Below, in pieces: positions 1 through 46,677 of a DNA stretch of 64,000 bases. The position numbers and the translations under genes are program-made. Every line of letters starts with the position of its first letter. Within the stretch, counting starts at the first letter, position 1. The notes under the pieces are model-generated. The model was not told the origin of the DNA. It was given only the letters and a program-made list of their open reading frames with translations, and ran no database searches. Origin of the DNA: Synaphobranchus kaupii (lineage: Eukaryota; Chordata; Actinopteri; Anguilliformes; Synaphobranchidae); contig CM056383.1 of NCBI GenBank assembly GCA_029718625.1, forward strand, positions 67,675,758-67,739,757. The letters are read 5' to 3'.

Positions 1-1463
1 TCTACTGCACCCTCCAACAGTGCTATTAAACCATCCTGTTCTACCACCTCCCCCATCCTCATCATCATCATCATCATCATCATTTTTCCTTCTCTCTCAT
101 CTCGCACTGTCTTCTTTCTTATCCTCCGTGCTCTTGCTCTCCGTCTCCAGCAGTGATGAAAACGTTTCCTGTGCCACGCTCGGCGCAGTGTTCCGACCTC
201 CGACCCCCCACCCCCACCCCACCAGCCCCCCTCAGTGGTTTGAGTTATGAAAAAAAAGGGAGATTCCATAACTAATTTGTACAGATCTTGGGCCCGCCAA
301 GCCGCCGCCCATAACCCGTGTCTCAAAGTTCTAAATTCCATCCGTGGGTGGAGGGATGAAAATGAATCAATATATTGAATTGAATTTGCCCTCCTCGTTA
401 TGGGATTGCTGCAGAGATTTGCACGGCACACGAGAGAAAGTGCAGCGGTATTGCGTCCTGAAAACTGTATCCTTTAGTTGTCTGATGCCTCAAATCCAGT
501 ACCAGTAAACATCCATTATTATTTCCGTCTCTCACCTACTGTATAATTCATAGGGAAAATCAATGGAACAATGTACCATCATTATTTACTGAAAATAGCA
601 AACACCCTTATCCAAGGTGATATATTATGCATTATCCATTTATCCCATGAATTATTATTGAAGAAATTCTAATTAAGGGTACAACAGCAATGCCTAACCT
701 CCCACCTTTTGACTGCTGGTTCTCTTGACGTACTTTAATAACTTCGACTACCGAAACCGATGACCTTAAATAAATTTTATAAAATACTTCTCAAATTGTT
801 ATAGTTGCTCTTATATTAAGTGAACACACTCTAGGGCACAGTGGCAATTTAATCTAAGCTTTATATTGTTTATACATATTTTCCAGTGGATGTCTCAACA
901 AGGACATTTTTTTTATTTTTCCAACTGAAGAATAATACCACCAATAGTCAAACAATTGTGATTGAACTGCCATTCAAGAGCAAAGTCCTCACAATTGTCC
1001 TGAAGCACTGTGGCTATGGAATGAATGCGTGATGTGTTTAGTTGGGAACGGGATACAAACCACTTTGCAAAGGGGCTTGTGGGAAGTGGAGTCCACAGCT
1101 TGTTAAATGCGAGATATTCGTCTCTGGACCTCCAGTTATGCTCTCTAATGAAATTATCTGTGACACTGCCTGCTGAATGCACCATTGCTCTAAAGCAGGG
1201 GTTTTCAACCTTTTCCGATCCAGCGACCCCCATCATATGTTAAAAAGGGTTATGTTTTTAAAGAAGGTTATGTATTTTGAAATATTTCCCCAAATTTATA
1301 TATAATATTATATATAGTCACGTCTGGCCAGTACATTCCAAAGACCTCCAGGGTCCGCAGAGCCCCTGTTGAAACTCCAGACTCTAAAGCTAAGATGGTA
1401 GTGGCCACGTTGTTACTGGCAAAGCGGCTGTCTTCACAAGGAGTCATGACATGTGCCCCGCAG
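1..1463 (+). other. cps1 intron, 5' part beyond window
   Basis: No coding segment recognised. It holds a (TCA)n tract at about 58-84 in a C-rich start, AT-rich unique sequence, and a short hAT-type MITE (1196-1381). Confidence 0.7.
1196..1381. mobile_element. hAT-type MITE, 186 bp, 8-bp TSD
   Basis: Begins CAGGGGTTTTCAACC, ends in a degenerate inverted copy (TTGAAACTCCAG), and is flanked by ctctaaag at 1188-1195 and 1382-1389. The 8-bp duplication and CAGGGG terminus are typical of hAT elements. A related copy lies near 40478-40682. Confidence 0.75.
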
Positions 1464-33312
<31,849 letters not shown>

Positions 33313-34423
33313 GCGAGCAGCGACACCCTCCTCCGGTCCTCCAGTCCTCTGGCCCGGGGCCTGGACTCCATCGTTGTTTATCTTTATGGCGATGAATCGC
33401 ATTCATATGCAAACGTTCCTCAGCAACCAAAGTTAGGGGCACAGCTTGACTATTCAGTATGCCAGTTGAGTTTACTTTTTAAAAAAGCTGATAAGTATGC
33501 GACAATTCTGAAAATTGAGTATTCTTAATATCCCCGGAAGATATACTTATTTCCGGGTTTTTGCTGATAATAGTATGGAGGATATTTTTTGCATCATCCG
33601 GGGATTTTAAGTACACTACATTTGGAGAACATTTTGCATACTTAACTTTCTCATCCAGTGTACTGAACGAGCATACTCAATAGTATGGAAGGGCATTTAT
33701 TTGGACACAGCCCCAGTGTATTCAACGAGCGTACTCAATAGTATGGAAGGGTTGTTATTTGGACACAGCCTAGGAGATTAGGCTCAAGGGGCTCAATGTT
33801 CTCCGCTCTCCCTCCCGACAACGGTGAGGTAATCTGGGTCAGGACTTCCAGGCCAGAGGTCGTATGGGCTTCCGGCCCTGCTTCTACCCCTCTCTGTTAA
33901 TGCGTCAGGAGAGAGAGAGAATGAAGAGGTGGGAGATGGTGTTAAAATTAGAGCTCTCTGTTCTCTGCTCTCTCTGTCACATATCCCAGCAGCCCCTAGT
34001 CCCCGTCTCTGCTTCTGATCCCGGTGATTTACAGCAGAACCCCATAAGAAGGCTCAGGTTCAACTAGTTAATACAGGGTGGGCGCAATTACAGCTCTCCC
34101 GGTGAATAGATTTTATTATACACGCGCGCGTTACAATAGATATGTATTAGGAGAAGCTTTAATGATAAGGGATATAGATAGCCATTATGCTCACGTTTGC
34201 GCTTGTGTGACTAATTGCCAAGCATAGCCGACGCATTTAATGGCGTGGAGATGTGATTACTGCCAGTTTCTGGAGCGCGAGCCCGCTTCTGGAGCGCAAG
34301 CATACCGTAACACTTTAACAATGCAATTTCTCCCAAAGTCATTTCCTGTGTAATTACCCAAGCGTTGGCGCACAATGGCGGGCAGGAAGAGGAGGCAGTC
34401 GGGTAGGTATAATCCCCTCGTCT
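33313..34423 (+). other. Start of cps1 intron 17 (GC donor) to the gap
   Basis: Begins gcgagc. Contains the GGACACAGCC-type MITE fragments (33495-33770). No downstream cps1 exon was found before the gap. Confidence 0.6.
33495..33770. mobile_element. GTGTCCGAAT-type MITE fragments
   Basis: gagtattcttaatatccccg, 'tttccgggtttttgctgataa', 'actcaatagtatggaaggg' and ggacacagcc. A second partial unit follows directly (33716-33770). Confidence 0.6.
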
Positions 34424-34923
34424 NNNNNNNNNNNNNNNNNNNNNNNNNNNNNNNNNNNNNNNNNNNNNNNNNNNNNNNNNNNNNNNNNNNNNNNNNNNNN
34501 NNNNNNNNNNNNNNNNNNNNNNNNNNNNNNNNNNNNNNNNNNNNNNNNNNNNNNNNNNNNNNNNNNNNNNNNNNNNNNNNNNNNNNNNNNNNNNNNNNNN
34601 NNNNNNNNNNNNNNNNNNNNNNNNNNNNNNNNNNNNNNNNNNNNNNNNNNNNNNNNNNNNNNNNNNNNNNNNNNNNNNNNNNNNNNNNNNNNNNNNNNNN
34701 NNNNNNNNNNNNNNNNNNNNNNNNNNNNNNNNNNNNNNNNNNNNNNNNNNNNNNNNNNNNNNNNNNNNNNNNNNNNNNNNNNNNNNNNNNNNNNNNNNNN
34801 NNNNNNNNNNNNNNNNNNNNNNNNNNNNNNNNNNNNNNNNNNNNNNNNNNNNNNNNNNNNNNNNNNNNNNNNNNNNNNNNNNNNNNNNNNNNNNNNNNNN
34901 NNNNNNNNNNNNNNNNNNNNNNN
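34424..34923. other. Assembly gap, exactly 500 N
   Basis: A run of 500 N. A round number usually marks a scaffold join of unknown true size, so distance and even adjacency across this point are uncertain. The missing 3' exons of cps1 may fall here. Confidence 0.98.
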
Positions 34924-35124
34924 AGGACACAGCCAAGCTTTTCGTTTATGTCCTCCAAACACAGAGAGTGCATCAAGAGGCACTTTGAGGACAAGAAGAG
35001 AGCTCATGTTCCCGGGTACACAGGTAGGGTAAGTCATTGTGCTGTATGGCCAAGGGAGATGATGATACTCTCTGCTCAACAGCTGTGTTTGTCCTCAGAT
35101 AATTCCTGTTCCTGTCTTCCACCT

Positions 35125-35592
35125 GAGCTCTAGAGTGCTAATCTAATCCAAACTCCTCACTGCATACGATTAACACTATGAGCTCTAGAGTGCTAATCTA
35201 ATCCAAACTCCTCACTGCATACGATTAGCACTATGAGCTCTAGAGTGCTAATCTAATCCAAACTCCTCACTGCATACGATTAACACTATGAGCTCTAGAG
35301 TGCTAATCTAATCCAAGCTCCTCACTGCATACAATTAGCACTATGAGCTCTAGAGTGCTAATCTAATCCAAACTCCTCACTGCATACGATTAACAATATG
35401 AGCTCTAGAGTGCTAATCTAATCCAAACTCCTCACTGCATACGATTAGCACTGAGCGCTAGAGTGCTAATCTAATCCAAACTCCTCACTGCATACGATTA
35501 GCACTGAGCGCTAGAGTGCTAATCTAATCCAAACTCCTCACTGCATACGATTAACACTATGAGCTCTAGAGTGCTAATCTAATCCAAACTCG
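35125..35592. repeat. 55-bp minisatellite, about 8.5 copies
   Basis: Unit starts gagctctagagtgctaatct and ends tacgattaacactat; spacing 35125 to 35180 is 55 bp. Two later units are slightly shorter (cactgagcgctag). Confidence 0.95.
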
Positions 35593-36682
<1,090 letters not shown>

Positions 36683-36726
<44 letters not shown>

Positions 36727-37145
36727 ATCTTGGACCACAGACGATGGGGTACATGATGAGGATGGACCCTTTGCAAGCAAAGCAAAGAACGGTTTTCATG
36801 ATCACGTGTACACGGTATGGCGAATACACACTGATGTGCTCCTGTGTGTGTGTATGTGTGTGTGTGTGTTCCTGTGTGTGTGTGTGCGTGTGTGTTCCTG
36901 TGTGTGTGTGTTCCTGTGTGTGTGTGTTCCTGTGTGTGTGTGTTCCTGTGTGTGTTTGTGTGTGTGTGTGTGTGTGTGCGTGTGTGCGTGTGTGTGTGTG
37001 TGTTCCTGTGTGTGTGTGTGTGTGTTCCTGTGTGTGTTTGTGTGTGTGTGTGTGTGTGCGTGTGTGCGTGTGTGCGTGTGTGTGTGTGCGTATGTGGGTG
37101 TGTGTGTGTGTGTGTGTGTGGTGTGTGTGTGTGTGTTTGTGCGCT
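36683..37145. repeat. (GA)n followed by degenerate GT-rich tract
   Basis: (GA)n at 36683-36722. A GTGTGTTCCTGT-type imperfect repeat runs from about 36838 to 37142. Confidence 0.9.
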
Positions 37146-40100
37146 CATGTTTGCACTCATATGCACCTTTGCAGCCATAAATCTCTTAAAGCTTGAATTT
37201 CCTGCTCTAAGGTGCTCTGCAAGGGTAAATAAATTTTATTTGTCAACACTTTCGATTTTGTACGAAAACACATCTTCGAATGCTTCCAGAAACGATCGAT
37301 GATGAGGCCGCGCGGATGCTAATGGGTCATATTTATGGTTCCGTATGTTCAGGTCCTGGATGGTCTCTGCTGGGTTTGCGCAAGCGTAGCGCTTCTGTTT
37401 TTACCGAAGTTAGGCTACGAAACCTACGAAAACAACGGGGAGTGAGATTGGATTCACCTGTCTGAGACGGAGAACAGTTTGCCAGACTGCGCCCGCGCAT
37501 TTTGATTCCTAACAGGATTCATCGTTAAGGAGCTGTTGACAAAATATTAACTGTAATAACTACATTCTCTCTTGTGACCACAGTTGAACAGCATAATATG
37601 TTTTTTTTTTTTTTTTTTGGGATGGGGTAGAAAGTTGCTTTTTGAAAACAAAGTCAGAGAAGTGGGAGCAGGAAAAGGAAATGCAAGCCAGTTGCGTCAT
37701 GATCTTCAAGGGTATGGACGCAGAGAAATCCCCCATCCAAATCACACTGAAGGGATGGATGTGTCTTCTATCACTCACAAACGTCCACATCCCTATCTAA
37801 GACCAGCGTGGCCTGGAGGACGTACTGCAGTTCTGGATCCATTCCCATCAGAATGCTGTCATTTTTAAACATTTTTTTAAAATTATTATTATGGGTGGAA
37901 ATACTGTAGCTGGCAGGAACCATATTATTTTGTGAAGTTGTGAAGTTCCCGTTATTACTTTGGCTGCTATTTTTGCTCAAGGAGTCTGGGGTAATGCATT
38001 ACTGGACGGAAACGAACAGAAATAACATTTTCACTTTATTTAATGAAGTGTCTTAAGGGGGTCGCCTTCCCAGACGTATTAGAAGAGCAGTGTTTTTGTT
38101 TTCTTGTCGATAAACTCACCAGTCTGTCTTTATTCGGTAAATGGAAATGAGAAATTACTAAGCAGAACGGCGATTAAGTTCAGATTGTGCCATGCCAGGG
38201 TAGTGAGAATGCTCTCAGTATCTTCTTTAACTCCTCTATACACTGTGACGTACACAACTGCCCATTGGCTGCTAAGAATAGTCGCCAAGACACCCGATTT
38301 TACTTATCAAGGTCTTGATTGAAGGACCGTCACACGTTAATTAGTTGAATCAGGTCGTAGTGCTGGGCTAAATGAAAAAACCTGCATCTGCACTTTTTTT
38401 TTTTTCGGATTAGACTGGACACCCCCTGTCCTAGTCCGTGTACCGGAGAGATCCGTTATAAGGACTACGTCCAGTGTGGAGCGCTGTGTACTCTTCCTAC
38501 TGCTGATCCTGGGAATTCTCTGGCTCGTAAGCTGAGTTTGGCTGAGTGATCTGGCAGATTGTAGCCATGGCCCCCTGGTGTCCCAACATCCCACTGCGGT
38601 CAGCTTATCACTGCGGTCCCGTCTGAGCGGATTAGCGGTTCCTCTGTGCGCAGATGAGGGCAGTGCTTTTTTGGGGGGGCTGGGTGGGGGGGGGGGTAGG
38701 TGTGTGGGTGGACGGGGGTGAAAAGAAATGAGAATCTTGATCCCGAAAGTCGAAAAGGTACACTTGTGTTTCGTTTCATATCTTTGTGGTCGTCATCGGG
38801 TTTTGGCGCTGTGTGAGACGTGTCTGTGCTGAAATGAGTTTCTTCACCAATGAAATGAAAAGAGCAAAGCGGGGAATCGCTCAGTATTAAACATCAACAC
38901 TCTTTTTTTTTTTTCAACTTTCACTTTACCTGGCAGGCGTTTTATTACAACAACCAGTGCCTGGACTTGGAGGTACGATGGTCATTATTCTGTTTTTTTT
39001 AATTTTTTACAAATGGTTTAAATTACACGTCACAGATGCTGACCTCATGACTTGCAGTTTTGTGTTCAGTCTAAATGAGGTATCGCTGCATTCAGAATTA
39101 GGACATTATAGTAAATTAGACTTCACGCGCTACGCTTCAATGCGTGAAGGCACCGGCCCTAGCACGGAAGCACTTATGAAACCTGCGTTGGACACCTCTG
39201 TACCTGCAAAACGCCATGACGAAAGCATTCTAATTTACAGTGATAACCCGGCTTTACAAGGCAGATTTGGAGCACGCATACAAGGGATGGTACCAGTACC
39301 AGTACCCATATAAGTACCTATAAAGGAGTGTGTTTTTTTGGGGGTATTGAGAGCCCATTTGGGACCTGGACCAGGAGACTTGGGTTTATGTGCCTAATTT
39401 TTGAGAAGTGAAGTGGGATGATGAAATTTGAATTTTAGCCTTTAAGCAGGTGCTCTTCTTTTATTCTGAGCGACTTAGACCAAATGCAAACTCACAGGTA
39501 TAGGCTACCAACAGAGAGCTGATGCTTGGTTATCAGGGTCCACACCTGATAGTGGTAGTCAATACCTAGTCTTTACAAGATAAGATTAAGTAGGTGGAAG
39601 ACCGGAGATATAGAATGTAGCGATAATAAGAGCTTAGAGGATATAGTTTTAGACTTAGCAAAGGTAGGGCGATAACACCCATTCAAAATGCTCAAGGGTT
39701 CAGCATTAGGTCATACCGGTCAGCCAAGGTCACCTTTAAAGGCCCACTCGCATCGGCATTCTCTTCCTGGTTTTAGTATCTGAAACGCCCACAAAACGTG
39801 AGCAAAGAGCAGGGACGTAGGCTTTTGCCAAAACCCCGCCCCCTGTCTGTACACATTCGGATTGTGCCCTCGACAAATGATGCAAAACGTGGGAAATCGT
39901 TTTAACTAACACCTTGACCAAAATTGCACTTTTTTAGACTTGAACCAGTATGGAACACATTTGAAAAGCTCCAGAATAAGCTCAAAAACATGAAAAAATA
40001 TGGTAGTGGGCCTTTAAATGGGTTTGTTTTTAGTCTGCAACAGTGGATAGACGGGGACTCTATCATGCTGATTGCAGTGGGGTACTCATTTTACCACTGG

Positions 40101-40477
40101 GGAGTCAGAGCAGAGAGAGACTGGGAAGAGGAAGAGGAAGAGATTGCAAGTTGGAGGGCGTCAGTCTTTTTGTTGCTCCATTGGCCAGGACTAGAGATTT
40201 CTATTTTATTGGAGTCACAGTCTACAGCTGGTGGAGGGAGGTGAAGAGAGGACAAGTGTGTAGTTGACTGACTCTAGATGAGATGAGCTGCAGTATTCTG
40301 TATGACCCAAGTCTGGACAATCTGTAGCTCTAATTGTTCAGTTAATTACCTGGGAGAAAAGTAAACCAGGGCTGGACTTGAGGGCCAGATTTGAGTATCC
40401 ATGCCTGTATGAGCTGGTGAGGCCTGAGGGTTGAAGGTGCCTGACCGGTAATAACCACCAGGGGTCAGGACTTTGCC
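37146..40477. other. No confident gene; one microexon-like site
   Basis: Unique sequence with T run 37602-37618, G-rich run near 38673-38698 and a 36-nt exon-like segment at 38937-38972. No recognised repeat family apart from short fragments. Confidence 0.5.
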
Positions 40478-40682
40478 CACGGGTTTTCAACCTTTTCTGC
40501 TCCAGGGACCCCCACTCAAGCTCAAAGTCTTCCAGGGGACCGCCATCATTAGATAAAAGGTTATATTTTTAAATATTTTCCCAAATCTCTATTTTGTCAT
40601 TGCATGTCAAGTTTGGTCAGGGATCCCCTACAGTATCTTCAAGGACCCCAGGGGTCCGCGGACCCCCCCTGTTTGAAAACCC
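40478..40682. mobile_element. hAT-type MITE, relative of the 1196-1381 copy
   Basis: Starts gggttttcaaccttttctgc, ends in ccccctgtttgaaaaccca. Shares 'aggttatatttttaaa' and 'ggtccgcggac' style sequence with the copy in intron 0. TSD not clear. Confidence 0.65.
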
Positions 40683-41064
40683 AGGGTTTAACATGCCATC
40701 TGAACGATGTGCAGCGTATACTGCAGTATCTTGTCCCCACAACTGCACAGGGTCATAGCTTCAGCCGATAGGCTGGATGAAGTTACTGGACATCACGGCT
40801 GCCAAGATCACTCGCCTTTTCTCAGTTCACAACCAGGACCAGAGGCTGAACTAAAAGCACAGAGTCCTGCCCGTGGCAACAGTCACAGAGTCCTGCCCTT
40901 GGTAACAATCACAGAGTCAGATCTCCTTAGCATGGTGTTGCCATATTCACAACACACAGGGATAGGGCTTTTTCCACAATAACGGATAAATTGTGCTTCT
41001 AGAGCCATGATAGTTAATGTGTATTTGAGGGCAAGAGAAATCAGGGCATACTAATGTTAATGTT

Positions 41065-41425
41065 TTTTTTTTTTTTTTTTAAATTTTATTTTATTTTTTT
41101 AAATTTTGTTTCTGATTTTTCCACATTTTCTCCCAATTTAGTAGCCAATTGAACCCCTATTCTATTTCAATTCCCCCCGTGTAGCAACCGCTAGAGAATC
41201 ACCGCTACACAACCCCGTCAGCCGGCGATAGGAAGGGAGGGCGCCACGTCCTCTTCAGGGCGCAACTCCTCCAAGCTCCTGACCGTAATTCCAGCCCGCC
41301 CAGGGCCGCTATGCGCGCAGCGATTCTCTCCGAGCCCCTCCCCCCACCCGGAAGCAACCGCCAATTGCTGCTTCCACAGGGCGCCGGCCATGCTCGGATC
41401 TGGCAGGACCGGGGCGCGAACCCCG
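41065..41425 (-). mobile_element. SINE-like retroposon, A-rich tail, perfect 15-bp TSD
   Basis: Flanked by actaatgttaatgtt at 41050-41064 and 41426-41440. On the minus strand it starts gtcggggttcgcgccccggt (B-box-like) and ends in an A-rich tail. Looks 5'-truncated, since no A box precedes the B-box-like sequence. Confidence 0.8.
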
Positions 41426-41440
41426 ACTAATGTTAATGTT

Positions 41441-43257
41441 ATTCAATGTTTCTTAGATCAACGATAACCACACATAAAACTAATATGTGAATTGTCTGAC
41501 AGGTTGTCAAAATCAACCATGGTTAATGTCAGATTATTTTAGTAAGCCTTGACCCGACTTGTCCTTCTCCAGCGAGATAAAAAATGGCTTCACCCAGAGG
41601 CCCCCTACAGGCGCCCATTTGAATCCCTTGTAGCGCGTCCACTGAAATAACAGAGCCGCCGATGCCCACACTAGGTTCGGCTTGCCAATGTTCTGCCCCT
41701 GCACTATTAGCTCTCCAAATGCGTCCAATGGGCATTGGAATTCTATAATTCTAAATGCGTGATTGGCCCACTCTGACAAGGGCGTTTGGGCGAAGGGACT
41801 CCCCTGAGCCCAATTACAATTCCAGATGACCTTAATCAATTCTGTTTATTCTCCGTGGCGCCTCAGTCATAATTAAGCACAAGGCTCCTCATTATCGTAA
41901 ATGGAGGGACCCAGGCCTCAGGTAATTCCTAAATAAACTTGGGATGTGATTTGAATTCCCCCCTGTTGCTTCAGTCTGAGAGAGGGCTGTGGAGATGTGC
42001 TGCTGTGCTGTGTATGACAGAGCGATGTAGCGTATGCGAACGAGAATTATACACGAAGAACCAAAGGGTACTGCTACGACGTTAAGCCTATTTTATTTGG
42101 TTGACATTTTGCTCTTTATTTTGAAAGCCGGTTCTTATACTGTCCACTCCAGGAGAATTTTGCATTAGTCATTCGGAGGCCATGCATATCGTATAATGAA
42201 ATTTACATTCCATTTGCATTTATCCAATCAGGAGTGCAACTGTGGGTCGGGCTGCCAATCAGAACTGAACTTGAAATGAGTATCCATACAAAACAGACAT
42301 TCTGTGTAAGACTTACAGCGCTTGTGTCTAGACATGATACACTTCACATCAAAAGGGAAATTCATTATTTTCCCCCTTATGAGTTTGAAACACGAGCACT
42401 TATGAGCATTGTGGCTTAGCGGACACTTTAAACGACTGCACAGGGTCTTCAGTGTACTCGACACATTAATGGTCTGGAAAATATTTGCCTGCTTTCAAAC
42501 TGATTTCACTACGTACTGCCTAGCATGCTATTTCCCTGTCCTAGCTGCCTAGCATGCTATTTCCCTGTCCCCCTTACAATAGTGGCCTTCAAGCAAGTTT
42601 GCAGCAAACCTTTGGCATTGTTGCCACATGTTTGCGGCAAGCTCATATTTTCACATGCAAATTAGCTTTGTGTCAACTGCCATTCACTTCTGGCAAAGTT
42701 TTTCGTTCGCCGCTACTGGCAAACACTGACAAACCTCTGGCAACATTTTGCGGCAAACTATCCAGTTTTGTAAGGGCCCCCTTTCAATATGGTAATCGGT
42801 GACATTTCTACAGTGACTTTTAAACGGCATATCCTTAAATTATTGTGTTGTAGGGTTGTACTTTTACCTCCTGGGGTCTCAGGTGTAGTCGTGAGAAGCA
42901 TGTCGTTATTGTAACTAGTGAAATTGAGCTTTGGCTTCTGACTGGTGTAAGCCAGCTGAGGCGTGCGCTCTTAGCTCAGTGATACACCCTCCAACCCTGA
43001 CCGCACCACAGCTGATTGTGAATGCGTGACCAGGAGTCCTTGGTTCTGGTGCGTAATTGGACACTGCATTGCCTGTTGAGGGACCATTTCAGGTTCTGCT
43101 CGATGGGGGTACCGACAGTGTGCTTGAGATGGCTGTGCCAGTCGTGCTCTCCCCAGGCACGGTAATTGGCAAGCTCAGCCGTTTGGACTGCGGAGGGAAA
43201 AGAGATGGCAGTTGGCTGCACACACTCATGTGCTAGCAAGCACAAACATGGCTTTAA
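41441..43257. other. No gene recognised
   Basis: Includes a stretch with repeated 'ggcaaac/gcggcaa' words (42590-42775), a directly repeated ctgcctagcatgctatttcc (42515/42545), and a possible dispersed repeat at 43000-43200. No coding evidence. Confidence 0.5.
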
Positions 43258-43803
43258 ACATGGCCGCATCTGCTAGTAGCATGGCTACATGTGCTGGTAG
43301 CATGGCTGCGTCTGCTAGTAGTATGGCTACATTTGCTAGTAGCATGGCTACACGTGCTAGTAGCATGGCTGCACGTGCTAGTAGCATGGCTACATTTGCT
43401 AGTAGCATGGCTGCATCTGCTAGTAGCATGGCTGCATCTGCTAGTAGCATGGCTACATTTGCTAGTAGCATGGCTGCATCTGCTAGTAGCATGGCTACAT
43501 TTGCTAGTAGCATGGCTGCGTCTGCTAGTAGTATGGCTACATCTGCTAGTAGCATGGCTACATTTGCTAGTAGCATGGCTGCGTCTGCTAGTAGCATGGC
43601 TGCATCTGCTAGTAGCATGGCTACATTTGCTAGTAGCATGGCTGCATCTGCTAGTAGCATGGCTACATTTGCTAGTAGCATGGCTGCGTCTGCTAGTAGT
43701 ATGGCTACATCTGCTAGTAGCATGGCTACATTTGCTAGTAGCATGGCTGCGTCTGCTAGTAGTATGGCTACATCTGCTAGTAGCATGGCTGTACGTGCTA
43801 GTG
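43258..43803. repeat. 21-bp minisatellite, 26 copies
   Basis: 546 bp equals 26 units of 21 bp such as catggctacatttgctagta+g. Unit length is a multiple of three, so frames stay open on both strands, giving fictitious ASSMATF-type proteins. Third-position and acg/aca/gcg variants recur in blocks, suggesting higher-order duplication. Confidence 0.96.
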
Positions 43804-44062
43804 TGCACCCTCTTTTCAACGAAGGCAGTCAGGGCCACATAACGAGCCTACGGTTACACTCGGCGAGAGACGAGAATCAAACGGAGAATCAAAAAATGCC
43901 ATATGAATTTCGCATATTGATTCAAATCCCAAGCACTAATCCCAGGTCAGTTGCTCCGTTATATTTCACGATTAGTATCGAGTATGCTGATCCTGGACTG
44001 CTTGGAGGGGGTTGATGCTCATTGCTGGTATTTTTTAGACAATATTAAATTATTTTCCGTCA

Positions 44063-45582
<1,520 letters not shown>

Positions 45583-46239
45583 GGCGTTTAAAAAAACAAA
45601 CATTTGGAAGACCAGAGGCATTGTATTGTTGCTTTTAAACCGATCAGGCAGTTCCCAAGTTTAAAACGCAACCACAGCTGATTTGCATAAAATAAAAAAT
45701 GCCCGGAGTCAGCATTGGCTCTGAATGTACTCACCCCACTTGGCCCAACGCCAACACTTTTATTACCATGAGATCCATTTTCTCCAAGTTCCATCTGCAG
45801 TGGATGCTCACCACTATTTGACACAGCGAATTCGGGGACATAATGGTTTATTAAATTGCCTTTCCACAGCTCCTTTGCAGATGCTTTTATATTATATATA
45901 TGTATTTATATTCTATGGAGTAGTTATTTTATGTACACCTGGGAGGAGTCCACCGTGGTGTCAGATGTGTCTCATTGGGAAAGCTGGTCAGAAAGCCATG
46001 TACATTTCTGCTGGGGATATTGACGCTTCATCGTCAGGCAGCAGTCCACCGAAACATTGGTATTTGCTGGCAGATTAGTCTCTCAGCATGAAAACTCAAG
46101 TGGCCGTTTAATTTTTGCAGAAGGATTTGTGGTATTTAGCCCAGTTGCAAGAGCTGTCACTTTATTTTATGCTAAATGTGGTGACATTTTTGAGTGAGCT
46201 ATTAAAAAGGTCCTAGACCAGGGCGGTTTCAGAAACAAT

Positions 46240-46464
46240 GCCCTTCCATACTATTGAGTATGCTTGTTGAGTACACTGGATGAGAAAGTTGTTAAGCAGG
46301 TGAAAGGTTTTATAAATGTAGTGTACTTAAAATCCTTGAATGATATACTTATTTCTGGGATTTTGCTGATAATAATACGGAATGATCTAAACGGTATGTA
46401 GTAAATTGTACACAGTATGCTAGTACACAGGACGCAGTACATAGGGCCCTGATTCGGACACAGC
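46240..46464. mobile_element. GTGTCCGAATCAG-type MITE fragment
   Basis: Contains cccttccatactattgagta, 'gatgagaaagttgttaag', 'tgctgataataatacgg' and the terminal ctgattcggacacagcc. Matches copies at 31480, 33495 and 61530. Confidence 0.65.
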
Positions 46465-46677
46465 CAGGGCTACTGAACTCCAGGTCCTGCGGGTCACAGT
46501 GGCTGCAGATATTTGCTCCAACCATGCACTGCACCACCTGATTTAGCCAAACGGAGCTCACTCCCTGGACCAATGAGGCAACATGGTTAGGGAAACCAGG
46601 TGGTGTACTGCCTGATTGGAGCAAATAGGCTACCTGCAGCCACTGCGGCCCGCCGGACCTCGAGTCGAGTAGCGCTG
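46465..46677. mobile_element. Short TIR element, 213 bp
   Basis: CAGGGCTACTGAACTCCAGG at the left and the mirror of CAGCGCTACTCGACTCGAGG at the right, extending inward through cagtggctgcag. It abuts the end of the preceding MITE. Confidence 0.7.

Noticed and set aside
20..250. Ser-rich frame at the window start
   Set aside because: Generated by a TCA/TCC repeat and poly-C stretches; no splice or family evidence.
34211..35133. Open frames of about 240-250 codons crossing 34424-34923
   Set aside because: They consist mostly of unknown residues over the N gap.
35125..35592. CRISPR-like array
   Set aside because: Repeats are directly adjacent 55-bp units without unique spacers, and the DNA is vertebrate; it is a minisatellite.
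42976..43269. Minus-strand frame of 97 codons (AWGEHDWHSHLKHT..)
   Set aside because: No recognised domain. The underlying DNA reads like a dispersed repeat with phrases such as gattgtgaatgcgtgaccag. Not supported as a gene.
43212..44015. Open frames of 183-267 codons on both strands
   Set aside because: They come from the 21-bp minisatellite; low-complexity ASSMATF/LLVAWLH translations on opposite strands cannot both be real, and neither has support.
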